Part shown: in pieces, positions 10,867-22,935 of the stretch | Layout: each line of letters starts with the position of its first letter | Numbering within the stretch: the stretch's first letter is position 1 | Assembly: GCA_023525975.1 (NCBI GenBank) | Contig: CM042022.1 | Location: 25,407,001-25,471,000, forward strand | Direction of reading: 5' to 3' | Source: Smallanthus sonchifolius | Taxonomy: Eukaryota > Streptophyta > Magnoliopsida > Asterales > Asteraceae | Length of the DNA: 64,000 bases | Notes under the pieces: model-generated | The model's input: the letters and a program-made list of their open reading frames with translations, nothing else | What the model was told of the DNA's origin: nothing | Databases searched by the model: none | Translations under genes and position numbers: made by a program

Positions 10867-13214
10867 TGTCACACCCCCAAAATCCACATGCGAGGTTTTA
10901 CCATGAGGCGTGTGACAAACCATGATCTCAGTCATTAGTCATATCAAACGACACTATATGAAACTAGTAAAAACCATTAATGTTCAGAGTAAATGCGGAA
11001 GCGAAAATAAAGTATTTAATGCGCAAAATAAACGCGCCCAAAAGTCAAGTTTATTAAAAGCAGATAAATAGTTTAATGTTTGCAATAATTAAAAGGACTC
11101 CAATGCATGTCCTAATTGTTCACCTGTGCCTTAGCGACCTGAGAAAACATGTAAGAAAATATGTTAACACTAGGTTGGTGAGTTCACAGGCTTCAGTTCG
11201 TAATAATGTTTTCCATATTATTTTCATTCAATATATATCAATAGGTAGCTAAGCTATGTTCATGTTACTAAAACGCTTGCAACCGAAGCTGATTGTTTGT
11301 GTTTGAATGCCTTCCACCATGTCTATCAACACTGGTGATGTGTTAAGTCAATATCACTCGTTCGACCTTCAATCGAGTTAGCGCGACTAGCGCCGGTGGG
11401 GTTTGTCAAACCCAGTAGTACTACTAAAGATTACCTCGCTAAATCCATATTAAACGGTTCGATGTGTAAGGACTTTCATGATAGAGTGTTACGCTTAGTT
11501 TGGCAAGTGATATATAAGAATTATAGTAATCATATGTCTGCGTCATGTTTTCTCCCTCTAATTTAAAAACAATAAAGGGGCTGTGAAACTCACCTGAGAT
11601 GTGTGTAGTAAGTAGCACCACAACAAGAGTGCACAAAACCATGAATAGTTTGCAAGCGAACAGTCTATGAATGCCCTAGAATATGATCACGACAATTAGG
11701 AACACGTAGGATTTTGTGACGGCGATACAGAAAGATCGAGTGTCCTAAATAGGTTTATGATTAACAATAGAAAATCTTGTCTTCGGGATTAGTAAATCCC
11801 TAGTTTAGTATCAAATACGGATGTGATACGTGTGAAAAACCACTAAACACGAGGTAATAATATAAAATAATAATTTGTGTGTTTTTATGAATGAGATAAT
11901 AGTTTAGGTTATAATATAAATAATTATATTATAAATAATTATATTATTTTTAATATGGAAATAACACTTAAAATGAATTCTATGTTCAATCTCGAGCATA
12001 CAAGTCTTTTCTGGTAACAATTCGCGTTAGTATAGCATTATAATAATATAGGAATTGTTTTTATATAAAAATATATCTTAAAAAGTGGCTAAAAATTTTA
12101 AAACTGTTGCTGAGGTTCGAACCCGGGTCTCACCCACCCCAACACAACACTCTAACCAGTCCACCCGCTAGGGTAATCACATCCAAGACCCGGTTCTGTT
12201 TGGTTTTTACATTTACAATTCTTGAGTTCTTCCCCCATATACGAACCCGATCAAACTCATCCCCGAATCCACCGATTTCAATCGCGATTTGCAATAAGGG
12301 TTTGGGCGTTTTGCTATTCGTTCCATTGCGAATCTGTGGGTAACTATTTGCAAAAACATCGAGTTTAGAATCATTTATTTCCTTTTTGAATGGCGAAAAC
12401 CCTAGGTTATGAACATGGAATTGATTTGACTAAAATCGATAAGATTAATGGTTAGATTCATTGGGGCTTTCACTGAGTATGAGATTGCAAATCTAACCAT
12501 GTATATTAATTGAATTGAGATTGAGTCTAAGGTAGAGTTTGATTAAACCCGTAATGTGATGAACCCTATAATTGGTTCATCATCAATTCGATGTTGTAAG
12601 CCTTAATTAGGTTAGGGCTTTCATTGTAGAGGTGATAACGAAACTACAGGTGTGTTTGATTACCTCAATAGATTTAAAATTGACAGAGATCTACTAAATG
12701 GGTTTACGACTTCGAGTGGTTTAGTCCCCGGCGTCTCTGGCTCCTCCTCCGGTCGAATTGAGTTCTGCAAAAGCTTAACAGGGGTTCGTTTGAGGTGTGC
12801 AGGGTGTTAGACTTCAACATTGCAATGCCAAATGATCGAATTGATGGATTTTTGATGAGGGGTCGACGGTTACAACTCGCATGATCTTAATGGGACTAAT
12901 TCGTGATCATAAACGATGTTAAACGTTTAGAAACGGCTCAATGATGATCGCTGCCATCAATGCTATACATTACAGTCGTGAATTTGAACAGTTTGGGAGG
13001 TTACAGGTTTAATTTGGATCAAAGTGTTTGATGTTTGACTTTCAGAAGTCAACCAATTGAGTTTTGGTTAATTACAGAATTAGTCCATGTGGTTAATGTG
13101 TAATTGGTTTGAGATTTGACAGATTTGGTCCATGTAGTTTGAAATTAGTTAACTGAGTTACGAGATAACGGGATTTGAGTTAACAGAGTTATCCGGAATT
13201 TTTCGGGTGTCACA
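10867..13214 (-). repeat. 3' LTR of element C
   Basis: 2,348 bp, plus-strand TGTCACACCC...GGGTGTCACA, that is TGTGACACCC to GGGGGTGTGACA in sense. It aligns end to end with 28256-30583 apart from small indels (for example extra TAATTATATTATAAATAAT copies near 11925-11950) and substitutions. A stretch of about 610 bp is also present, almost unchanged and inverted, at 22319-22935. Confidence 0.9.
12110..12175 (-). other. tRNA-like module in the LTR of element C
   Basis: On the minus strand the segment reads like a decayed tRNA: GTGGACTGGTTAGAG resembles a D arm (A box), and about 30 bases further on CCCGGGTTCGAACCTC matches a T arm (B box GGTTCGANNCC). Four of five T-stem positions can pair, counting one G-T. 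GGTTCGAACC is self-complementary, so orientation rests on the D-arm-like part. The same module is present in the right LTR and in the filler copy. Confidence 0.55.
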
Positions 13215-13371
13215 TCATCCCCTAGTTGAAAGAATTTTCATCCCGAAAATTAAATAACGATGCTACCCTTAAAGTGTCACAGATTTGGTCCTTGTAATTT
13301 AAAAAAACTTTTCTGGATGTCACATCATCCCCTAGTTGAAATAATTTCCGTCCCGAAAATTCAATACTACC
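13215..13371 (-). repeat. Duplicated polypurine-tract region next to the 3' LTR
   Basis: CACATCATCCCCTAGTTGAA occurs at about 13211-13230 and again at about 13321-13340, each followed by a TCCCGAAAATT block. Between them is a piece resembling the LTR (GATTTGGTCCTTGTAATTT). In sense the purine tract is AGGGGATGA directly before TGTGACA. One tract and a bit of LTR end have been duplicated, which leaves the true LTR start slightly ambiguous. Confidence 0.6.
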
Positions 13372-14740
13372 TTATGTGTTTGACGTGGACTGCTTGAAAA
13401 GATGAGGATACTTGCGCATCATCCGATCCTCGTGCTCCCATGAGAATTCCGGTCCGCGTTTCGAGTTCCAACGAACTCTGACAATAGGAATTTTACTATG
13501 CTTGAGTGTCTTGACTTCCATATCCATGATTTCGACCGGTTCTTCAATGAAGCATAATTGTTCATCGATTTCTAGTTCCTCAAGTGGAACCACGAGTGTC
13601 TCGTCTGCTAGACATTTCTTTAAGTTTGAGACATGAAAGACGTTGTGCACACCACTAAGTCCTTCAGGTAGGTCCAGTTGGTACGCTACTGGCCAATTCT
13701 CTTCATTACCTTGAACGGTCCAACATGAGGATTTAGCTTGCCTCGTTTCCTAAAACGAATTACATCTTTCCAAGGTGAGAATTTAATAGAACCATGTCGC
13801 CCACTTGAATTTCTAACGGTTTCCAACGCTTATCGGCATAGCTCTTTTGACGATCACGAGCTGCCACCATACGATTTCGAATTTGCACGATTTTCTCTGA
13901 GGTTTCGAGCACAAGTTCAGTACCCGTAAGTTGGCTATCCCCAACTTCAGGCCAACAAATAGGTGATCGGTATTTCTGTCTGTATAATCCCTCAAACGGT
14001 GCTGCTTTGATGCTAGTGTGATAGCTGTTATTGTAGGAAAACTCTACTAAAGGCAAATGATTTTCCCAACTGTTACCGAAGTCAATTACACATGCTCGTA
14101 ACATGTCCTCTAGGGTTTGAATAGTACGTTCAGTCTGGCCATTTGTTTGAGGATGGTATGCTGTGCCCATATCCAGGCGTGTGCCTAGAGCTTTTTGTAA
14201 TGATTGCTAGAAACGTTAGGTGAATCGAGCATTTCGATCAGAAATGATTGAAATTGGCACTCCGTGCCGAGAGACTACTTCCTTCAGATAGATACGAGTT
14301 AGCTTTTCCATCTTATCAATCTCTTTGAATGCTAGAAAATGAGCGGATTTGGTTAAGCGATCTACGATCACCCAGATGGTGTCGCACCCACTGGGAGTTA
14401 GAGGTAGTTTAGTGATAAAGTCCATTGAAATCTGCTCCCATTAACACATCGGGGTTTTCGGTTGTTGGAGCAAACAGAAGGCTTTTGGCATTCAACCTTG
14501 ACCTTCGAGCAGGTCAGGCATTTGCTCACATAGGTGGCTATATCAGGTTTCGTATTCGGCCACCAATACAGAACTTTCAGGTCGTGATACATTTTATCGG
14601 AACCATGATGGATAGAATACCGAGATTTGTGAGCCTCATCAACTACAGGTTCCCTCAAGTTCCCGTACATTGAAACCCATATTCGCTCTGCGAAGTAGCG
14701 AATGCCGTCCGATTTAACCTCAAGTTGTTTCTCCATACCA
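13372..14740 (-). pseudogene. Element C integrase with C-terminal chromodomain
   Basis: Integrase joins element DNA to the host chromosome; the chromodomain steers chromoviruses to marked heterochromatin. In sense order: an HHCC zinc domain (AHKSRYSIHHGSDKM then KCLTCSKV, 14398-14736), the first catalytic Asp in MDFITKLP and the second in IISDRNARF (14216-14425), then the Glu region HPQTNGQTERTIQTLED (13760-14170). The tail 13372-13650 holds FHVSNLKKCL and the chromodomain core KIPIVRVRWNSKRGPEFSW, matching Tekay/Del elements. Frame breaks lie near 14170-14220, 14400 and 13650-13760, so the protein cannot be made whole. Confidence 0.9.
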
Positions 14741-14749
14741 CGTGTGGAC

Positions 14750-16384
14750 TCAACTGGTAGGTTTTCTTCTTCATGGCTTCGAGTTGAGCATTACGGATTT
14801 TATCAGGTATTCCGGTGTGAATAGTAAGTTGTAATGCTCGGACTCATTTGGGTTTGGTTTCTTTTTGGCTTAGGGCATCGGCTACCACGTTAGCTTTGCC
14901 CGGGTGATACTTGATAGCACAATCATAATCGTTCAAGAGTTCGATCCAACGACGCTGTCGCATGTTCAACTCTTTCAGTTCGAAGATATGCTGAAAAGTC
15001 TTGTGATCAATGTAGATGGTATTTGGTACCGTACAAGTAATGTCTCCAGATTTTTAGTGCGAACACTACCGCTCCCAACTCTAAATCATGGATCGTGTAG
15101 TTCTTCACATGAATTTTCAGTTGACGGGAAGCGTATGCGATAACTTTCTCGCGTTGCATCAGTACACAACCGAGACCTTGAATGGAGGCATCGCAATACA
15201 CTACAAAGTCATTCGTTCCCTCTGGAAGAGATAGAATGTGTGCACTACAGAGTTTCTGCTTCAGCAGTTGGAATGCTAATTCCTGAGTTTCACTCCAGTT
15301 ATAAGGCTTACCCTTTTTGGTCAGGGCAGTGAGAGGTTGAGCAATCTTTGAGAATCCTTTGATAGAAATTGTCGCACCTCTGTCGGAGTCGTTGGTGCCG
15401 CCCAATTCTTGATGGCTTCTACTTTAGCTGGATCGACATGTTTTCCCTTCTTGTTGACTACATGTCCTAGAAATTGGACTTCGCGAATCCAAAAATCACA
15501 TTTAGAAAATTTGGCGTACAACCGCTCTTATTTTAGTAGTTCAAGAATCAAACGCAGATGCTCCTCATGTTCTTCCCTGCTCTTGGAATAGATGAGGATG
15601 TCATCAATGAAAACAATGTCGAACTGATCAAGGTAAGGTTTACACACTCGATTCATGATGTCCATGAATACCGCGGGTGCGTTGGTTAATCCGATTGGCA
15701 TGACCAAAAACTCATAATGGTCATACCGCGTTCTGAATGCAGGTTTTGAGATGCCATCGTCTCGGACTCTCAGCTGATGATAACCGGATCTAAGATCGAT
15801 CTTTAAATAAAAACTTGACCCTGAAGTTGGTCGAACAGATCGTTAATACGGGGAAGTGGGTAACGATTCTTGAAAGTCACTTTGTTCAGCTTACGGTATT
15901 CAATGCACATACGGAAAGTCCCATCTTTCTTCTTGACGAATAAGACTGGAGCTCCCCATGACGCTGAACTAGGTCGGATGAAACCCTTATCCAACAACTC
16001 TTGTAGTTGTGTACATAATTCTTGTAACTCACTAGGTGCAAGTCTATATCGTGCACGAGCAATAGGTGCTGCTCCAAGTGTTAGATCAATCTGAAATTCG
16101 ACTTGATGATGAGGTGGAAGACCAGGCAAGTCTGCGGGAAATACTTCTGGAAAGTCACGAACGATCGGGATGTCATAAATCTTCTTCTCTTCGGATGGTT
16201 GCTCGGCGACAAGAGCTAGAATTGCAGTATGACCTTTACTTAAACACTTTTGTGCTTTCATGAAGGATATGATGCCTACGATAGCACCAGTTTTTTCGCC
16301 TCGGACAGAAAGGGCTTCTCCGTTAGGGAGAGGAAGGCAAACAATTTTATCTTGACAGATGATCTCAGCTTGAGTTTTGGACAA
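14750..16384 (-). pseudogene. Element C reverse transcriptase and RNase H
   Basis: From 16384 downward: a protease-RT linker with FPEVFPADLPGLPP, RYRLAPSELQEL and the palm start FVKKKDGTFRMCIEYRKLNK, a frameshift near 15803, then the palm with FIDD active site (codons at about 15600-15611). A TAA stop lies near 15530. LYAKFSKCDFW and LGHVVNKKG follow, with another frameshift near 15400, and RNase H is marked by FVVYCDASIQGLGC and THDLELGAVVFALKIWRHYL variants (15007-15405). Motif order and spacing are normal for Ty3 elements. At least three frame breaks make it a pseudogene. Confidence 0.9.
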
Positions 16385-16448
16385 CTAATCCATGCCGATA
16401 ATTATGTCGAAACTGCCAAGTATGACTGGCATGAGGTCAATGTCAAGT

Positions 16449-17462
16449 TTATGACCGGCCAATCCTAGTTTCTAATAGAGTTGGAGTTGCTTTGATTATC
16501 TGACCGACTGCTATCTCTATAGTGTACTTAGTTTCTAATAGAGTTGGAGTTGCTTTTAACAAGTTACTAAGATTCTTATATATGAAAGTCTTATTAGCAC
16601 CAGTATCAAAAAGGACAGAAGCGCAACAGTCGTTCAGAAGGAACTTGCTAGTATTTCTTGCTTCTCCTGATCCAATCACGAAGGCTCGTCCCTTCGCACC
16701 ATTCCCGTTGTTGTTACCATTATTGTTGTTATCGTTTTCGTTGCCATTTCCATTACCATTTCCATTTTTCTTCAATTGAGGACAATCTTTCTTGAGGTGT
16801 CCTTCCGTTCCACATTCAAAGCATCTCCTTATAGATCCCTGTTGTTGAAACGGTTGCTTAGGTTGAATTTCAGCCCTACTGTCTTTTGCAGCGTGGCCCA
16901 TTTTACCACACCGCTGGCAACGATGCTTATCACAAGTACCATTGTGGTGAAAACCACACTTGTTACACTTAGGGTATTTCCCAGCAAAATTACCCTGGTT
17001 CTGACTTGAAGAGGTTGACTGATTAAAGGTTTTGGTAGGCTCAAACCTACGTTGGTGTTGTTGTGGGGGTGGGTTGGACTGAAAAGTCTTAGGGTGGGTG
17101 TTGTTATCAAACTTACATTTGTTGCTGTCAGTAGCTTTGGTAACTGTACCCCTCGAGGGTAGGGTACCCTGAGTCATAGCCTCATCGGTCAGCCTATGAG
17201 CTAGTCGGATAGTTTGCTAAATGGTAGCAGGGTTAGAAGAAGTAACCATACTTTGAATTTGAGGTACCAGGCCATCGATGTACCACTCGATTGTTTTGTA
17301 TGCCGGAGTTACCATACGTGGGCACATGACTGCATATACATGCGAGCGAGTAGTATAAAGCTCAATCTCGGAACCCTCCATCTTCAAGTTCCAAAATTCA
17401 CCCTCCAACTTCTGAATTTCATCACGAGGACAGTACTCTTCCCTCAACATAGTCTTGAACTC
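16449..17462 (-). pseudogene. Element C gag C-terminal part and protease
   Basis: Continues the Gag reading from the other side of element D: EFKTMLREEYCPRDEIQKLE at 17217-17460 is the standard Tekay Gag C-terminal block. A stop near 17218 is followed by 16449-17177, with zinc knuckles (CQRCGKMGHAAKD, last Cys replaced by Ser, and CFECGTEGHLKKDC), an Asn/Gly-rich linker (GNGNGNGNENDNNNNGN) and the aspartic protease active site SVLFDTGANKTFI (about 16590-16620). A 28-bp stretch (TAGTTTCTAATAGAG...) is duplicated at 16466-16493 and 16529-16557, repeating KATPTLLET in the protein. Confidence 0.9.
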
Positions 17463-19093
17463 TGATGTCGTCCAGACGGTTTATATAAACTATAATAAAA
17501 CCTAACCTAGACTCCTAAGTAATAATAGGGATACCTATGAACTAAACTGCATTGACAGGCAAGTGTACCTATCGAGTGTAGCGCAGCTTAACGGTAAACC
17601 GAGTTATCGAACCCTAGAGACACTATGTAACAAAACTAGACTCTGACTCGGACAAAAGATTGATTTGGTTTGCGGGGTTTACTACACTAAATATCAAACT
17701 AATGAATGCAATAAACAAAGGTCGACTCCACTATCAAGATCAAGAATATGGTGAAATCAAGAATGGGAAGAATATCACCTAGGTCGGAATCCTACTTGCA
17801 AAGCACAACTTCTATCGGTTATGGCAACTATAATGGATCTGGGTTTCTAAGGAAACAACTCTAGACAGCCTAGTGGATCCCTAATCACTCTCAGGGTGTC
17901 ACCAACTAAGTAACCTAAAGATGTAATAACTCACTAGATTGTTGGATCACTTCTCAGGTATTTCCAACTATGATAAAGTACCCTAATAGACAAATTACCT
18001 CTCAGTCTCTTCGTCCACCAATACACTCGAAGAATGCACGAGGTAATCTCAAGATAACAACTGTGACATGAATAGAAACAATCACTAAACACCTAATATT
18101 GACTTCCTCTCAGACAGCTGACACTCGGATTCCTAATGACGAAGACTAGACGACTAATTCTCACCTCTCGGGTATTGAACTAGGATACACACTCAACTCT
18201 AATCAGCAATCAAAGACAACTCCTATGGCTACTACGTCTAGCAAACCACCCTAATCACAAACCCTAAGATCTATGACCAAGATACGAAGATCAAACTGGC
18301 AGACAACCACAATCAACGCAAGGAATTGAAATCAAACACAAGATCAGATCTAAACATGTAATAACATCACAATTATCAACTCAAGATCTTTTAGAAAATC
18401 ATAAACCCATTAATTTAATGCAAAAACCGATAAAAATCAATACTTTAACATGTATTCATCATGTGACCTAGGCAATATAAGAGTTTTAGCCTAGGATCAT
18501 GTTCAAACAACAAAAACAGAAGTAATAAACAAGATTCATGGTTTCAAACAATCAAATCAAAGATAAAAATTCAAACATGCAAACCATAACCGCTTAAACA
18601 ACGAACCCGAATCTCAAAGCCTTCACCTTTTCACTCCGATTGACTTCCTTCTCCTCAAGATGGCCTCTAAACCCTCTCTGGATGGCTAAAAATCGAACTC
18701 CATTCATAATCGCTATCAAAATCTATTTAAATCAAAATTAGGGTTATTCTCGGAAAATAGCTCTCTAGCATACCGCGAGACATTTGGGTTGGGCTCCTCG
18801 CGTACCGCGAGAAACAAAATAGTCGTGGCCAGTTTTCCTTTCCCTCGCGTACCGCGAGAGTTTTCCTTCTCCTCTCTCATGTACCGTGAGAGGCATAAAT
18901 TTCCCATTTTCTTCTTTTGTTCTTCCGGCTTTCATTCTCTTGCTCGATTTCTTCACGTATTCACTTGTAATCTTCACGAGCACCTGCAAATATACAATAG
19001 ACTCAAATACAGACTTAAACGAATAAAAACAAACACAAAACTAATCAAAAACGCACAAAACAATAGGAATAAAGATGTGTGCTTTGCACTACA
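17463..19093 (-). repeat. 3' LTR of element D
   Basis: Plus-strand TGATGTCGTCCAGACGG...TTTGCACTACA, nearly identical to 25168-26799. It is followed in plus coordinates by ATCCCCACACTTAAC, which in sense is the purine-rich GTTAAGTGTGGGGAT just before the LTR. The palindrome cluster at 18766-18890 has two of four copies altered at CG sites compared with the 5' LTR. Confidence 0.95.
18766..18890. repeat. Palindrome cluster in the 3' LTR of element D
   Basis: Four copies of a 13-bp interrupted palindrome (ideal TCGCG TAC CGCGA) start at 18766, 18798, 18845 and 18878. The middle two are perfect. The outer two read TAGCATACCGCGA and TCATGTACCGTGA, mostly CG to CA/TG changes relative to the intact 5' LTR copies. 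Confidence 0.9.
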
Positions 19094-20986
19094 TCAAACA
19101 TCCCCACACTTAACATTTTTTAATCCTCAAAAAAGCTGCAAATGGAATCATAACTAAGATCTACTTAATAAACATCAATTACCAATTAGCAAAACATACT
19201 CACGCGTTAAAAAGCAACAATCAGTATTTCCGTCCGATTAAACCGAAGCACCATCCTTCAAGCCCCCGTAATGTGTTCTAATTCATTTACCAAGCATATC
19301 AATCAATCTATGGGACTCACACTTAAAAGTTACAGCTCTACCTAATCCCGTCTCATGGTTATATCTAGGCACGGATCAAACCATATAGATTTACCTTACC
19401 ACGTTAAACTAAAATTTACAGGTTTTAGAAATAATGAAATCATGAATGAATGGATGATAATGAGCATTAATAAGCAAATTAAACTTCATCTAGAGGCGTT
19501 TCAACCAAGTCACTATCCCGGAAGGTAACACATAGACTGTCATAACAATGAAGCACATAAGAATCAACCCAGTGGTGTTTTAATCAGGCTGGAACCCGAC
19601 GTGTGACACGTAGGCGAAACGTAGATTTCACTCAAATAAGCTCAAGAATTATGGAATTATGGATGCGGGCGCCACCAAACTCGGATTTATTCTCATAAAA
19701 AGAGAGTGGTGTACCATGAAATTTCAAAAACCTCTAAATTTTAACTTAACATGGTACCTATCAACCTATTTTGACAGTTTCAGTATTACCATTACTCTAA
19801 GATGAATACCCACAAGATATCATGATTTTATTTCCAATTAATAATCTTATTTAACACAAACAAGATATTTAAGCTTTACTAGCTAGCTGGGTCTACCAAA
19901 ACATCACTAATTAAACACGTTTTCTATTATTTATTCATTTAAACTCACAAGTAGATCATGTTGTAATATCATTTTCCAACTATAATCAGTTATTTCCAAG
20001 TACATTTTTCATTTTTTTTCATTTTATTGTATTTTTGATTTTTTTATAAAAAGGAACAAACTAACTAAACTAGACACTCACATCCCCACACTTGAAAGAC
20101 CCATTGTCCTCAATGTGAAGCAAAACACAACTAAAAAAAATGCAAAAATAAAAACAAAAAACAAAAACAGGAAGCGACTTAGCGGGTAATGTAGAAATGA
20201 ATATATCCAACATTACTCTTCCACGTGTGCACCTTATAGCATTTCGGTCACGGTCGCACAAACTGCCGGGTTGCCTTTACAAACTTTGTATAAATGATGA
20301 TCGATCCCGCCCGAATGGAGATTGAGTACGGGCAGAATGATAAAACCTGCAAAATAAACCGCACAACAAACCCGCAGCATTAAACTGACTCAAAAATAAA
20401 ATAAAGACTCGACTGACTCAAACTGACTCACTAAGAATTAAAGACTCAAGATAGATAGATACAGAAAAACATACTCGATGGGTGACAAACACATAGACAT
20501 GAACGCCACAGCAAGGTAGGTCACAAACGGTTTCAAGTTTCACATGGTCGTGGTGGTCAGTGAATGATAGGATGATGATAACACAATGGATGAAAGTGAT
20601 GATTATTGATGAATGATGGAATGATGGATGATGATAATAGAGGTGGTGAACGGTGAACGAAACCATGGGAAAACAAGGAAGAAGGGTGAAGCCAGCATTG
20701 CCCCGCGTACCGCGAGAGAACCGGCAGAACTCCACGCATACCGCGAGGTGGCTGAAATTAAGTCGGCTACTCGGTATGTCCTTCGCGTACCACGAGAGGA
20801 TTTCCCAAATGCTTCGCGTACCGCGGGGACTTGTTGGTAATAGAAAGTTTTGAAAATTTTCCAACTTTTATACTTACAAAATTTTTTGATCATTAAAAAT
20901 TTGTTTCACCCAAATTCCATAAAAACCTATTCCAAGCATAAAAACACATGTAAAAATAGCTGGAACTTCATTCTTGACGATTTTCC
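19094..20986 (-). other. 3' non-coding region of element D
   Basis: About 1.9 kb between the last recognisable coding piece and the 3' LTR. It holds the polypurine tract at the LTR border, AT-rich stretches, a GATGATGG-type simple repeat near 20570-20640, a second palindrome cluster at 20703-20830, and no convincing ORF. Long 3' regions here are normal for Athila elements, some of which carry an envelope-like ORF; I cannot identify one. Confidence 0.6.
20703..20830. repeat. Internal palindrome cluster of element D
   Basis: Four more copies of the GCGTACCGCGAGA-type motif (about 20703, 20733, 20782 and 20813), the same motif as in the LTRs but outside them. Copies read CCGCGTACCGCGA, CACGCATACCGCGA, TTCGCGTACCACGA and TTCGCGTACCGCGG. 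Confidence 0.85.
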
Positions 20987-21440
20987 TCACCGAATCAAGC
21001 GCGAATACCTACAAAACACGACACAAACAAAACACATACCGAAAAACACAATAGTAGACACGGACTCAAAGCAAGTAATGCACACAAACTCTACATCCCG
21101 GGCACTTGCCCGAGATTCAAGCAAGCATATCAGGAGGCTTCTCCTTGATCCTAACCGTACCGCCTTCAACCTACACGGCCTACCGATCCTCCAACTCTTC
21201 AACATCCTCATACTTCTATCAAACAGTGGACCTATATCACTCAGGTCCTTCCACCACAGCTCATACCTACCCGGTCCGAAGACAAACTGGTTCAAGTACT
21301 TCAATAGCTTATTTCCCCTAGACATCCCCACACCTAGGGTTTGCATTCTCCCTAAATCAGATGGATCTACCAAAGCACGGGTTCTCTTACGGGGTGGCCT
21401 AGACCTAGGGGCACTAGAACTAGGGGTTGGCTCAACAGTC
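20987..21440 (-). pseudogene. Element D C-terminal reading frame with hydrophobic tail
   Basis: In sense it follows the protease frame after one stop: a Pro/Ser/Arg-rich basic stretch (SAPRSRPPRKRTRA), then DPSDLGRMQTLGVGMSRG, KYLNQFVFGPGRYELWWKDL, and a very hydrophobic end (STIVFFGMCFVCVVF) that could be a membrane segment. It could be the remnant of the downstream Athila ORF left after the deletion that removed reverse transcriptase and integrase. I do not recognise the protein. Confidence 0.4.
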
Positions 21441-21445
21441 CTCCC

Positions 21446-22160
21446 CTAAAAATGAACAGTGGTGATAGGTAAGGGTTCAAGAAGAGGATTTTCTATGGAT
21501 GTAACCTCTAAACCTTCACCAGGATATCCGGGATCCTCTACAACCTCCACCAATTTCCCCACACTTGGGGTTTTACCTATGATTTCTTCGAATTCTGCCA
21601 TCATCTCCAGCAGATCATCAGGCACCTCATCGTCGTAATCATCCGGCTCATCTAACAATCCTTCTAACTCTACCGCCCACTCAGATGGTTCTTCTAAATT
21701 AGGGGCGGGTTCACCTACTTCTATCTCTGGATCAGAGTCCCAATGGTTGTCCGAGAAGGCCTCAAGCATGCACACGGAGTGGCTATGCTTGCCAACATCC
21801 CTCTCGGACTTAGCAGTATCGAATGTGATCATCTCATCCCCCACACGGAGTGTGAGTTTCCCATCAAAGACATCGATAATCGCCTTGGCGGTACGTAGGA
21901 ACGGGCGTCCTAGGATGAGTGGAACTCTATCATCCACTTCCATGTCCAGAATGACGAAATCCACGGGGAAGACAAACTTACCTACTTTCACTAACAGATT
22001 CTCCATAATTCACCGTGGATACTTGACTGAGCGGTCAGCCAAGGAAATGCTCCTGCTCCTCGGCTGCAGTTTACCTAGGTCCAACTGTTTATAGATAGAA
22101 TATAGCATCAGATTGATGCTAGCACCTATGTCGGCCAAGGAGACACGGGATCGTGAAACG
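21446..22160 (-). pseudogene. Element D aspartic protease region
   Basis: Reads VSLADIGASINLM (the D-x-G-A-S active-site loop of Athila proteases, about 22105-22145), YSIYKQLDLGKL, then VGKFVFPVDFVILDMEVDD and VPLILGRPFLRTAKAIIDV, and a long acidic C-terminus to a stop at 21446. One TGA stop lies near 22008. The frame is interrupted by copied DNA at 22161-22935; upstream coding resumes beyond 22955. Reverse transcriptase should follow but does not. Confidence 0.85.
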
Positions 22161-22935
22161 GGTTCTCTTACGGGGGTGGCCTAGACCTAGGGGCACTAGA
22201 ACTTGGTCCAACTGTTTATAGATAGAATATAGCATCAGATTGATGCTAGCACCTATGTCGGCCAAGAAAACCCTAGGTCCAACTGTTTATAGATAGAATA
22301 TAGCATCAGATTGATGCTGCAATTTTAAATCTATTGAGGTAATCAAACACACCTGTAGTTTCGTTATCACCTCTACAATGAAAGCCCTAACCTAATTAAG
22401 GCTTACAACATCGAATTGATGATGAACCAATTATAGGGTTCATCACATTACGGGTTTAATCAAACTCTACCTTAGACTCAATCTCAATTCAATTAATATA
22501 CATGGTTAGATTTGCAATCTCATACTCAGTGAAAGCCCCAATGAATCTAACCATTAATCTTATCGATTTTAGTCAAATCAATTCCATGTTCATAACCTAG
22601 GGTTTTCGCCATTCAAAAAGGAAATAAATGATTCTAAACTCGATGTTTTTGCAAATATTTACCCACAGATTCGCAATGGAACGAATAGCAAAACGCCCAA
22701 ACCCTTATTGCAAATCGCGATTGAAATCGGTGGATTCGGGGATGAGTTTGATCGGGTTCGTATATGGGGGAAGAACTCAAGAATTGTAAATGTAAAAACC
22801 AAACAGAACCGGGTCTTGGATGCGATTACCCTAGCGGGTGGACTGGTTAGAGTGTTGTGTTGGGGTGGGTGAGACCCGGGTTCGAACCTCAGCAACAGTT
22901 TTAAAATTTTTAGCCACTTTTTAAGATATATTTTT
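22161..22935. other. Multi-template filler DNA inside the protease of element D
   Basis: A 775-bp patchwork flanked by a 20-bp direct repeat (22141-22160 and 22936-22955). Parts: 22161-22203 copies 21379-21421 of element D; 22204-22266 copies about 22077-22141; 22267-22318 copies the same stretch again; 22319-22935 is an inverted, almost unchanged copy of about 12066-12675 in the LTR of element C. It splits the frame next to the protease active site. Confidence 0.9.
22659..22895 (-). other. tRNA-like module carried within the filler copy
   Basis: The inverted LTR piece contains the same GGTTAGAG and CCCGGGTTCGAACCTC blocks (plus-strand orientation here, about 22830-22895) as the LTR of element C. 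The apparent ORF at 22659-22895 is a shadow of this non-coding LTR, also seen at 12107-12343. Confidence 0.6.

Noticed and set aside
12107..12343. ORF seen nearly identically at 12107-12343 and 22659-22895, suggesting a conserved protein
   Set aside because: It lies in LTR sequence, is explained by recent DNA copying, and is broken in the third copy near 29500; no protein features.
20581..20640. GATGATGG-type run as a regulatory array
   Set aside because: Simple low-complexity sequence in the Athila 3' region; no symmetry or conservation visible.
21001..21373. Envelope protein of the Athila-like element
   Set aside because: Only a hydrophobic tail supports it; no signal peptide or other envelope features, and the region is rearranged.
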